Shown here: in pieces, positions 35,201-45,604 of the stretch
Position numbering within the stretch: position 1 is the first letter of the stretch
Layout of the letters: each line of letters starts with the position of its first letter
NCBI RefSeq assembly: GCF_963678635.1
Contig: NC_087064.1
Coordinates: 57,482,338 to 57,546,337, forward strand
Source: Symsagittifera roscoffensis
Taxonomy: Eukaryota > Xenacoelomorpha > Acoela > Convolutidae
Length of the DNA: 64,000 nt
Direction: 5' to 3'
Program-made: the position numbers and the translations under genes
The notes under the pieces: model-generated
Database searches by the model: none
The model's input: the letters and a program-made list of their open reading frames with translations, nothing else
What the model was told of the DNA's origin: nothing

Positions 35201-38200
35201 TTTCTCGGGTCTAAATGGGAGATAAGTAAAATATAATAAGGATAATCATCTATTAGTAGTCGTTATTCATTTTGACTACACCCTCTTTTGCACCAAAACA
35301 TCCGAATTAAGACCCTTAACTCGGAAACTCGCAATGGATGGAGGGTGCAACCGGACCGCGCCAATTGTGCCCCCCACCACTTAAGTTTTAATGAAATATT
35401 ACCCGAACGATACCAACATCGTATCAACGATGCCCAACAGTCGTTGTGGATGTTGTCCCTGATGCCCTCTGTTGATTCTGGAATACGTCTGTTAGCTTGC
35501 CACTCTACCCTCCGGTCACCGCCGAGTTTATCATTAACGTGCTTAAATACTCAAACAACATTCAAGGGAGGGTACCTTACCCACCACCAAAACACTCAAT
35601 CTTTCAATCAGACAATGCACGACGATGCACCACCCTTCTGAGTGCCCATCGACGTCATCAGCCTGTTGTATGTCGATGATGCTCCCATCGTTATCCCATC
35701 TGACATTGGTGAGTCAGAAAAGCGCTTTCTCGCTCTTCTCCTGTCTCGGGATAGGTATGAAGCCCATATCCGAGTGCATCAGCGCGGACTGTCATCTCCA
35801 GAGGACAATCCATCAGTTCGTAGCGACGTCATGCGCTCATCGTACATCGTATTGAAGCTTCTTTTCGCTTTTGAACTTGGTTGCTCTTCTTTTGCACTTA
35901 TGCTCTTCATTGCATTTTTGCCCTGCTTGACTAGAGAGGATTGTTCTTTTCTCCGACTGTTGCTTTTAGTCTTTAAATAGGTTCAAAACGATTTTTTCCG
36001 CAGTTCTCGCTGAAAGGGCCTAAAGTTACTTGACACGAGCGTAGTAGCCCTGTACGGCAGTGGAATAATGCAAAAAACCGGACCAAAACTTTTATGGAAA
36101 CAAAACTTTGGCCAAAAACTATCGAATTTGGACCCTTCGATTCTGATCGAAAAATTTACTTTCGCCAATTTCTACTAAGTCTTTTTTCGTGAGGTTTCTT
36201 TAGTTAGGGGGATTGAACTACGTAGTAGCTCACTGCTCAGAAGCCTTTGCTCTTCGGAAAAACTCGGATATCCAAAATTTGGGGTTTAACAGTTTGGTCG
36301 AAAATCAGTATTTTTCGACAAAACTGGGGTGTTTCTCGGGTCTAAGTGCGAGATAAGTAAAATATAATGAAGATAATCATCTATTAGTAGTAGTTATTCA
36401 TTTTGACTACACCCTCTTTTGCACCAAAACATCCGAATTAAGACCCTTAACTCGGAAACTCGCAATGGATGGAGGGTGCAACCGGACCGCGCCAATTGTG
36501 CCCCCCCCACCACTTAAGTTTTAATGAAATATTACCCGAACGATACCAAAATCGTATCAACGATGCCCAACAGTCGTTGTCGATGTTGTCCCTGATGCCC
36601 TCTGTTGAGTCTGGAACACGTCTGTCAGCTTGCCACTCTAACCTCCGGTCACCGCCGAGTTTATCATTAACGTGCTTAAATACTCAAACAACATTCAAGG
36701 GAGGGTACCTTACCCACCACCAAAACACTCAATCTTTCAATCAGACAATGCACAACGAAGCACCACCCTTCTGAGTGCCCATCGACATCATCAGCTTGTT
36801 TTATGTCGATGATGCTCCCATCGTTATCCCATCTGACATTGGTCTAGTTGGTGAGTCAAAAAAGCGCTTTCTCGCTCTTCTCCTGTATCGGGATAGGTAA
36901 GAAGCCCATATCAGAGTGCATCAGCGTCGGACTGTCATCTCCAGAGGACAATCCATCAGTTCGTAGCGACGTCATGCGCTCATCGTGCATCGTCTTGAAG
37001 CTTCTTTTCGCTTTTGAACTTGGTTGCTGTTCTCTTGGACTTATGCTCTTCATTGCATTCTTGCCCTGCTTGACTAGAGAGGATTGTTCTTTTCTCCGAC
37101 TGTTGCTTTTATTCTCTAAATAGTTTCTCAAAGATTTTTTCCGCAGTTCTCGCTGAAAGGGCCTAAAGTTACTTGACACGAGCGTAGTAGCCCTGTACGG
37201 CAGTGGAATAATGCAAAAAACCGGACCAAATTTTTTTTGGAAACAAAACTTTGGCCAAAAACTATCGAATTTGGACCCTTCGATTCTGATCGAAAAATTT
37301 ACTTTCGCCAACTTCTACTAAGTCTTTTTTCGTGAGGTTTCTTTAGTTAGGGGGATTGAACTACGTAGTAGCTCACTGCTCAGAAGCCTTTGCTCTTCGG
37401 AAAAACTCGGATATCCAAAATTTGGGGTTTAACAGTTTGGTCGAAAATCAGTATTTTTCGACAAAACTGGGGTGTTTCTCGGGTCTAAGTGGAAGATAAG
37501 TAAAATATAATAAAGATAATCATCTATTAGTAGTCGTTATTCATTTTGACTACACCCTCCTTTGCACCAAAACATCCGAATTAAGACCCTTAACTCGGAA
37601 ACTCGCAATGGATGGAGGGTGCAACCGGACCGCGCCAATTGTGCCCCCCACCACTTAAATTTTAATGAAATATTACCCGAACGATACCAAGTTCGTATCA
37701 ACGATGCCCAACAGTCGTTGTCGATGTTGTCCCTGATGCCCTCTGTTGAGTCTGGAACACGTCTGTCAGCTTGCCACTCTACCCTCCGGTCACCGCCGAG
37801 TTTATCATTAACGTGCTTAAATACTCAAACAACATTCAAGGGAGGGTACCTTACCCACCACCAAAACACTCAATCTTTCAATCAGACAATGCACAACGAT
37901 GCACCACCCTTCTGAGTTCCCATCGACATCATCAGTTTGTTGTATGTCGATGATGCTCCCATCGTTATCCCATCTGACATTGGTCTAGTTGGTGAGTCAG
38001 AAAAGCGCTTTCTTGCTCTTCTCCTGTCTCAGGATAGGTAAGAAGCCCATATCCGAGTGCATCAGCGTCGGACTTTCATCTCCAGAGGACAATCCATCAG
38101 TTCGTAGCGACGTCATGCGCTCATCGTACATCGTCTTGAAGCTTCTTTTTGCTTTTGAACTTGGTTGCTCTCCCTTGGACTTATGCTCTTCATTGCATTT

Positions 38201-41200
38201 TTGCCCTGCTTGACTAGAGAGGATTGTTCTTTTCTCCCACTGTTGCTTTTAGTCTTTAAATAGGTTCTCAAAGATTTTTTCCGCAGTTCTCGCTGAAAGG
38301 GCCTAAAGTTACTTGACACGAGCGTAGTAGCCCTGTACGGCAGTGGAATAATGCAAAAAACAGGACCAAAATTTTTTTGGAAACAAAACTTTGGCCAAAA
38401 ACTATCGAATTTGGACCCTTCGATTCTGATCGAAAAATTTTGATCGAAAATTTTACTTTCGCCAACTTCTACTAAGTCTTTTTTCGTGAGGTTTCTTTAG
38501 TTAGGGGGATTGAACTACGTAATAGCTCACTGCTCAGAAGCCTTTGCTCTTCGGAAAAACTCGGATATCCAAAATTTGGGGTTTAACAGTTTGGTCGAAG
38601 ATCAGTATTTTTCGACAAAACTGGGGTGTTTCTCGGGTCTAAATGGGAGTTAAGTAAAATATAATAAAGATAATCATCTATTAGTAGTCGTAATTTATTT
38701 TGTCTACACCCTCTTTTGCACCAAAACATCCGAATTAAGACCCTTAACTCGGAAACTCGCAATGGATGGAGGGTGCAACCGGACCGCGCCAATTGTGCAC
38801 CCCCACCACTTAAGTTTTAATGAAATATTACCCGAATGATACCAAAATCGTATCAACGAAGCCCAACACTCCTTGCGGATGTTGTCCCTGATGCCCTCTG
38901 TTGAGTCTGGAACACGTCTGTCAGCTTGCCACTCTACCCTCCGGTCACCGCCGAGTTTATCATTAACGTGCTTAAATACTCAAACAACATTCAAGGGAGG
39001 GTACCTTACCCACCACCAAAACACTCAATCTTTCAATCAGACAATGCACGACGATGCACCACCCTTCTGAGTGCCCATCCCATCTGACATTGGTCTAGTT
39101 GGTGAGTCAGAAAAGCGCTTTCTCGCTCTTCTCCTGTCTCGGGATAGGTAAGAAGCCCATATCCGAGTGCATCAGCGTCGGACTGTCATCTCCAGAGGAC
39201 AATCCATCAGTTCGTAGCGACGTCATGCGCTCATCGTACATCGTCTTGAAGCTTCTTTTTGCTTTTGGAATTGGTTGTTCTCCCTTGGACTTATGCTCTT
39301 CATTGCATTTTTGCCCTGCTTGACTAGAGAGAATTGTTCTTTTCTCCGACTGTTGCTTTTAGTCTTTAAATAGGTTCTCAAAGATTTTTTCCGCATTTCT
39401 CGCTGAAAGGGCCTTAAATTACTTGACACGAGCGTAGTAGCCCTGTACGGCAGTGGAATAATGCAAAAAACCGGACCAAAATTTTTTTGGAAACAAAACT
39501 GTGGCCAAAAACTATCGAATTTGGACCCTTCGATTCTGATCGAAAAATTTACTTTCGCCAACTTCTACTAACCTTTTTTCGTGAGGTTTCTTTAGTTAGG
39601 GGGGTTGAATTACGTAGTAGCTCACTGCTCAGAAGCCTTTGCTTTTCGGAAAAACTCGGATATCCAAAATTTGGGGTTTAACATTTTGGTCGAAAATCAA
39701 TATTTTTCGACAAAACTGGGGTGTTTCTCGGGTCTAAATGGGAGACAAGTAAAATATAATAAGGATAATCATCTATTAGTAGTCGTTATTCATTTTGACT
39801 ACACCCTGTTTTGCACCAAAACATCCAAATTAAGACCCTTAACTCGGAAACTCGCAATGGATGGAGGGTGCAACCGGACTGCGCCAATTGTGCACCCCAC
39901 CACTTAAGTTTTATTGAAATATTACCCGAACGATGCCCAACAGTCGTTGTGGATGTTGTCCCTGATGCCCTCTGTTGAGTCTGGAACACGTCTGCCAGCT
40001 TGTCACTCTACCCTCCGGTCACCGCCGAGTTCATCATTAACGTGCTTAAATACTCAAACAACATTCAAGGGAGGGTACCTTACCCACCACCAAAACACTC
40101 AATCTTTCAATCAGACAATGCACGACGATGCACCACCCTTCTGAGTGCCCATCATCATCAGCTTGTTGTATGTCGATGATGCTCCCATCGTTATCCCATC
40201 TGACATTGGTCTAGTTGGTGAGTTAGAAAAGCGCTTTCTCGCTCTTCTCCTGTCTCGGGATAGGTAAGAAGCCCATATCCGAGTGCATCAGCGTCGGACT
40301 GTCATCTCCAGAGGACAATCCATCAGTTCGTAGCGACGTCATGCGCTCATCGTACATCGTCTTGAAGCTTCTTTTCGCTTTTGAACTTGGTTGCTCTTCT
40401 CTTGGACTTATGCTCTTCATTGCATTCTTGCCCTGCTTGACTAGAGAGGATTGTTCTTTTCTCCGACTGTTGCTTTTAGTCTCTAAATAGGTTCTCAAAG
40501 ATTTTTTCCGCAGTTCTCGCTGAAAGGGCCTAAAATTAATTGACACGAACGTAGTAGCCCTGTACGGCAGTGGAATAATGCAACAAACCGGACCAAAATT
40601 TTTTTGAAAACAAAACTTTGGCCACAAACTATCGAATTTGGACCCTTCGATTCTGATCGAAAAATTTACTTTCGCCAACTTCTACTAAGTCTTTTTTCGT
40701 GAGGTTTGTTTAGTTAGGGGGATTGAACTACGTAGTAGCTCACTGCTCAGAAGCCTTTGCTCTTCGGAAAAACTCGGATATCCAAAATTTGGGGTTTAAC
40801 AGTTTGGTCGAAAATCAGTATTTTTCGACAAAACTGGGGTGTTTCTCGGGTCTAAGTGGGTTATAAGTAAAATAAAAGAAAGATAATCATCTATTAGTAG
40901 TCGTTATTCATTTTGACTACACCCTCTTTTGCACCAAAACATCCAAATTAAGACCCTTAACTCGGAAACTCGCAATGGATGGAGGGTGCAACCGGACCGC
41001 GCCAATTGTGCCCCCCCCCACCACTTAAGTTTTAATGAAATATTACCCGAATGATACCAAAATCGTATCAACGAAGCCCAACACTCCTTGCGGATGTTGT
41101 CCCTGATGCCCTCTGTTGAGTCTGGAACACGTCTGTCAGCTTGCCACTCTACCCTCCGGTCACCGCCGAGTTTATCATTAACGTGCTTAAATACTCAAAC

Positions 41201-42783
41201 AACATTCAAGGGAGGGTACCTTACCCACCACCAAAACACTCAATCTTTCAATCAGACAATGCACGACGATGCACCACCCTTCTGTGTGCCCATCGACATC
41301 ATCAGCCTGTTGTATGTCGATGATGCTCCCATCGTTATCCCATCTGACATTGGTCTAGTTGGTGAGTCAGAAAAGCGCTTTCTTGCTCTTCTCCTGTCTC
41401 GGGATAGGAAAGAAGCCCATATCCGAGTGCATCAGCGTCGGACTGTCATCTCCAGAGGACAATCCATCAGTTCGTAGCGACGTCATGCGCTCATCGTACA
41501 TCGTCTTGAAGCTTCTTTTCGCTTTTGAACTTGGTTGCTCTTCTCTTGGACCTATGCTCTTCATTGCATTCTTGCCCTGCTTGACTAGAGAGGACTGTTC
41601 TTTTCTCCGACTGTTGCTTTTAGTCTCTAAATAGGTTCTCAAAAATTTTTTCCGCAGTTCTCGCTGAAAGGGCCTAAAGTTTTTTGACACGAGCGTAGTA
41701 GCCCTGTACGGCAGTGGAATAATGCAAAAAACCGGACCAAAAATTTTTTGGAAACAAAACTTTGGCCAAAAACTATCGAATTTGGACCCTTCGATTCTGA
41801 TCGAAAAATTTTGATCGAAAAGTTTACTTTCGCCAACTTCTACTAAGTCTTTTTTCGTGGGGTTTCTTTAGTTAGGGGGATTGAAATACGTAGTAGCTCA
41901 CTGCTCAGAAGCCTTTGCTCTCCGGAAAAATTCGGATATCCAAAATTTGGGGCTTAACAGTTTGGTCGAAGATCAGTATTTTTCGACAAAACTGGGGTGT
42001 TTCTCGGGTCTAAATGGGAGATAAGTAAAATATAATACGGATAATCATCTCTTAGTAGTCGTTATTCATTTTGACTTCACCCTCTTTTGCACCAAAACAT
42101 CCGAATTAAGACCCGTAACTCGGAAACTCGCAATGGATGGAGGGTGCAACCGGACCGCGCCAATTGTGCCCCCCACCACTTAAGTTTTAATGAAATATTA
42201 CCCGAACGATACCAAAATCGTATCAACGAAGCCCAACAGTCGTTGTGGATGTTGTCCCTGATGCCCTCTGTTGAGTCTGGAACACGTCTGTCAGCTTGCC
42301 ACTCTAGCCTCCGGTCACCGCCGAGTTTATCATTAACGTGCTTGAATACTCAAACAACATTCAAGGTAGGGTACCTTACCCACCACCAAAACACTCAATC
42401 TTTCAATCAGACCATGCACGACGATGCACCACCCTTCTTAGTGCCCATCGACATCATCAGCTTGTTGTATGTCGATGATGCTCCCATCGTTATCCCATCT
42501 GACATTGGTCTAGTTGGTGAGTTAGAAAAGCGCTTTCTCGCTCTTCTCCTGTCTCGGGATAGGTAAGAAGCCCATATCCGAGTGCATCAGCGTCGGACTG
42601 TCATCTCCAGAGGACAATCCATCAGTTCGTAGCGACGTCATGCGCTCATCGTACATCGTCTTGAAGCTTCTTTTCGCTTTTGAACTTGGTTGCTCTTCTC
42701 TTGCACTTTTGCTCTTCATTGCATTTTTACCCTGCTTGACTAGAGAGGATTGTTCTTTTCTCCGACTGTTGCTTTTATTCTCT
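32195..42783. repeat. Tandem array of about 1.14 kb units, nine full periods
   Basis: The anchor ATGGATGGAG occurs at 33050, 34192, 35334, 36465, 37608, 38762, 39857, 40975 and 42133. The spacings are 1142, 1142, 1131, 1143, 1154, 1095, 1118 and 1158. Units differ by scattered substitutions and small indels. Each unit has two parts: about 350 bp that reads on the minus strand as gag (SNSRRKEQSSLVKQGKNAMK...GASSTYNRLMMSMGTQ), and about 784 bp of non-gag DNA from AAATAGGTTCTC to TTTCAATCAGA. Because the array begins and ends with the gag part, there are ten gag segments separated by nine 784-bp segments. The roughly 150-codon minus frames (for example 33895-33440) span the junction. Long open frames on the plus strand are antisense to gag. 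Confidence 0.9.
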
Positions 42784-43040
42784 GATTTGAACGTCCCCTT
42801 AAACAACAGTTCCTCTCGTACTCCGACCTCGAAACGCTCCGAGGTTTCTTGAGTTTCCTCGGTTTCTTCCCGCTCGAGTTCCTCGCCAGACTCTTCCGGG
42901 TCCTCACGATGGTGGTGGTCGGGTCGGATTAGTGTCTGCTCTCCTTCCTCGAAGCGATCAGTTGGCGTCATATTAGCCGCTCCGGCATCGGCGTCCCGCT
43001 CTTCATCACCATCTCGATTCTTCTCACTTCTTAGTTTCAT
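42430..43040 (-). pseudogene. Ty3/Gypsy-type gag, N-terminal part
   Basis: Open minus-strand frame from ATG at 43040 (MKLRSEKNRDGDEERDADAG) with an extremely acidic segment (HREDPEESGEELEREETEET) and then the KSNSRRKEQSSLVKQGKNAM segment that is repeated in every array unit. It is interrupted after KALF by a stop, with the continuation (DSPTRPMSDG, ASSTYNRLMMSMGTQ) one frame away. Upstream on the minus strand is TTCTTTCAG at 43049-43057, a plausible 3' splice site just before the start. The N-terminal acidic region would be the disordered gag arm. The rest of gag continues at 32229. Confidence 0.55.
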
Positions 43041-43049
43041 TCCGCTCAC

Positions 43050-43600
43050 TGAAAGAACATTATGACCTTCAGTTGCTGCTTCACAAGCAAAAACGTCCGT
43101 GATGCTACTAATCGAGGATTGGCTACGCCGTGGTTTAAACCTCCGAGTGCTCCCCGTGCTCAGCCTGGGAACCTTAGTTGCGTCTCTAAGCCCGCCTACT
43201 CAACTCCTTCAATATCAAAAATTTCCCTTCAATCTCTTAGAGATGCTATTAGTGACTCAGATAAAGTTACACACTGGGCCTGCCCAGTGTTGAGTTATTA
43301 CCCACTCACTCAGTCACCTAGTAAAGTAGTATCAAAAAATTTCACAGGATGTTGTAACTAACACACAAAACACAATTGATAATAAGATAAGAATACCCTA
43401 CAGGTGACAGCGATCTTTCGTTCAGTATCACTTTACCACTACAGACGTATCAAATCACTGCTTCGTTTAAAATCAAACAAAATTTTATAATAGAGCAGTG
43501 ATGGTTTCAGTAACAGATTAATAAAACTTAGTCTTAGAGAAAAAGACTTCCCTCGATTGGAACACTCCAAAAGAACGACGCCCAGGACACTGTCATCTCA
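43050..43600. other. Gag leader region
   Basis: GC-richer sequence upstream (minus sense) of gag. A plus-strand frame at 43062-43361 shows no domain. GATGTTGTAACTAACAC near 43350 could mark a terminal-repeat edge on the minus strand (GTTACAACA), but no matching partner repeat was found in the window. Confidence 0.3.
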
Positions 43601-43840
43601 AGTGAGTGTGTCTTGTCTAATACACTCACCGAGGTCTTTTTTTATATGTCCTGCAATTGCCCGAGCTGTCCTACTACGTAGTTCAAGGCAACCTTTTGAT
43701 CGAAAATATCTAGAGTCTAAGCAAAAGCTCTCCCACACCCAGACAGCTCCAATTGCACGAAAGTAGGGAACAACTTTGTCTTCTCAAGTGAGTGTGTTTT
43801 GTCTAATACACTCACCGAGGCCTTCATTTATGTGTTCCCG
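43600..43840 (-). promoter_or_regulatory. Duplicated hairpin plus TATA-like module upstream of gag
   Basis: Two direct copies (about 43590-43690 and 43776-43876) each contain GTGAGTGT...ACACTCAC, an 8-bp perfect inverted repeat around a 12-nt loop (43602-43629 and 43788-43815). Beside each one, on the minus strand, is an AT-rich element: CATATAAAAAAAG at about 43636-43648 (a good TATA box) and ACATAAATGAAG at about 43820-43832 (weaker). They lie 560-780 bp upstream of the gag ATG in the direction of gag transcription. Conservation of the inverted repeat in both copies suggests a core promoter or regulatory site of the retroelement. This is inferred only from sequence. Confidence 0.4.
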
Positions 43841-44049
43841 GATTGCCCGAGCCTTCCTATTAAGTAGCTCAAGGCAACCACACAACGAAAATCACAATAA
43901 AAAATCTTGTTCGGATACTTTTGATGAACCCGATTTAGAATTTAAAGTTAATCGCGAAACTCCAGGTCAACTGGGCCACTATTCCCCTAATATACATGTC
44001 TCGTGAGTAGTCAACCTTCTAATTAGACCTCAAAAGGATATCTAAAGAT

Positions 44050-44480
44050 GTTTCAATTGTCTCGGAGGGTACCTCCAAATTTTCACTAAAGAGGGTCGCT
44101 AAAGGCCTAAGTCACTTCGGAGGGTTACTTCGGAGAGTTGTTAGAGCACTTAGTTTACTCCGGAGGGTTACTTCGGAGGGTTGTTAGAGCACTTAGCTTA
44201 CTCCGGGGTGTTACTTCGGAGGGTTCCCTCAAATTCACTAAGGAGGGTCAATAAGAGGCTTAATACGCTCCGGAGGGTTGCTTCGGAGGGTACCCTCAAA
44301 ATTCTAAATTTTTCAAGTTTCACTTAAAGAGGTCTCCAGCTACTCCCAAAAAGAGTCAAAAAAAGCTAATTTCACTCTGGGGGTTATTTTAATTGTCTCG
44401 GAGGGTTGCGTGAGAAATTTCTGCTAAGGAGAGTCGCTAGGGGCTTAGCTGACTCCTGAGGGTATCTTCGGAGGGTTACC
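44050..44480. repeat. GGAGGGT-rich degenerate minisatellite
   Basis: The motif TCGGAGGGT(T/A) recurs more than ten times in imperfect repeats of about 20-40 bp. Many are paired as CTCCGGAGGGTTACTTCGGA, which is partly self-complementary (CTCCGGAG). A longer unit (GGTTGTTAGAGCACTTAG) is repeated twice near 44135-44200. No coding sense was seen. The motif GGAGGGT also appears in single form near 47905 and 30612. Confidence 0.7.
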
Positions 44481-44820
44481 CAAAAATCACGAAAACAGAT
44501 ATTTTCACCGCTGTAAAGCCTCCGACTGCAGTATAACTTACTTAAAACTAGGTTGGCTCACTCGGTCAACCTTCCCAGTAGGATAAAAAGGTGATTTTAT
44601 AAAAATTCATGCCGCTCGGAGGGTTCCTTATAATTTGGACCCTCCGAACTAACGAATTTTGAAAAGTTTTTCTTTTCTGAAGTTTTCAACCCAAAAATGG
44701 TTGCGGTTCAGAAAATTGGTCAAAAACATCGACTTACGCTACCAAAATTGATCCGATCAGTTGGCTAGTCTTTGATAAATCATCAAAAACGCGTTCGTTA
44801 AGTTGGCTTTTTTTCACCAC
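44481..44820. other. Spacer before the solitary 784-bp unit
   Basis: No gene is visible. Two more GGAGGG motifs occur (44477 and 44617). A segment near 44690 (GGTTGCGGTTCAGAAAATTGG) is weakly like part of the 784-bp unit. Confidence 0.3.
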
Positions 44821-45604
44821 CTAAATAGGTTCTCAAAGATTTTTTCCGCAGTTCTCGCTGAAAGGGCCTAAAATTAATTGACACGAGCGTAGTAGCCCTG
44901 TACGGCACTGGAATAATGCAAAAAACCGGACCAAAATTGTTTTGGAAACAAAACTTCGGCCAAAAACTATCGAATTTGGACACTTCGATTCTGATCGAAA
45001 AATTTTGATCGAAAAATTTACTTTTGCCAACTTCTACTAAGTCTTTTTTGTGAGGTTTCTTTAGTTAGGGGTATTGAGCTACGTAGTAGCTCACTGCTCA
45101 GAAGCCTTTGCTCTTCGGGAAAACTCGGATATCCAAAATTTGGGGTTTAACAGTTTGGTCGAAAATCAGTATTTTTCGACAAAACTGGGGTGTTTCTCGG
45201 GTCTAAGTGGGAGATAAGTAAAATATAATAAAGATAATCATCTATTAGTAGTCGTTATTCATTTTGACTACACCCTCTTTTGCACCAAAACATCCGAATT
45301 AAGACCCTTAACTCGGAAACTCGCAATGGATGGAGGGTGCCACCGGACCGCGCCAATTGTGCCCCCCACCACTTAAGTTTTAATGAAATATTACCCGAAC
45401 GATACCAAAATCGTATCAACGATGCCCAACAGTCGTTGTGGATGTTGTCCCTGATGCCCTCTGTTGAGTCTGGAACACGTCTGTCAGCTTGCCACTCTAC
45501 CCTCCGGTCACCGCCGAGTTTATCATTAACGTGCTTAAATACTCAAACAACATTCAAGGGAGGGTACCTTACCCACCACCAAAACACTCAATCTTTCAAT
45601 CAGA
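44821..45604. repeat. Solitary 784-bp unit (the non-gag part of the satellite)
   Basis: It matches the non-gag segment of the 32-42 kb array from TAAATAGGTTCTCAAAG to CTTTCAATCAGA, anchor ATGGATGGAG at 45326, with no gag sequence attached. Its edges coincide with the edges of the non-gag segment in the array, so the 784-bp piece behaves as a discrete unit. It shares the GATCGAAAAATTTTGATCGA duplication with units near 38430 and 41805. Confidence 0.8.

Noticed and set aside
33050-42570. Plus-strand frames containing LLYVDDAPIVIP, which look like an RT YVDD box
   Set aside because: They are antisense to the gag segment of the satellite, carry no other RT block and recur only because the unit repeats.
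32195-42783. Regular direct repeats that might suggest a CRISPR-like array
   Set aside because: The period is about 1.1 kb and the units are homologous throughout, without short repeats and unique spacers. The context is eukaryotic.
43350-43900. A classical LTR for the gag element ending in GTTACAACA (minus strand)
   Set aside because: No second copy was found on the other side of gag, and no convincing primer-binding site follows, so the boundary cannot be supported.
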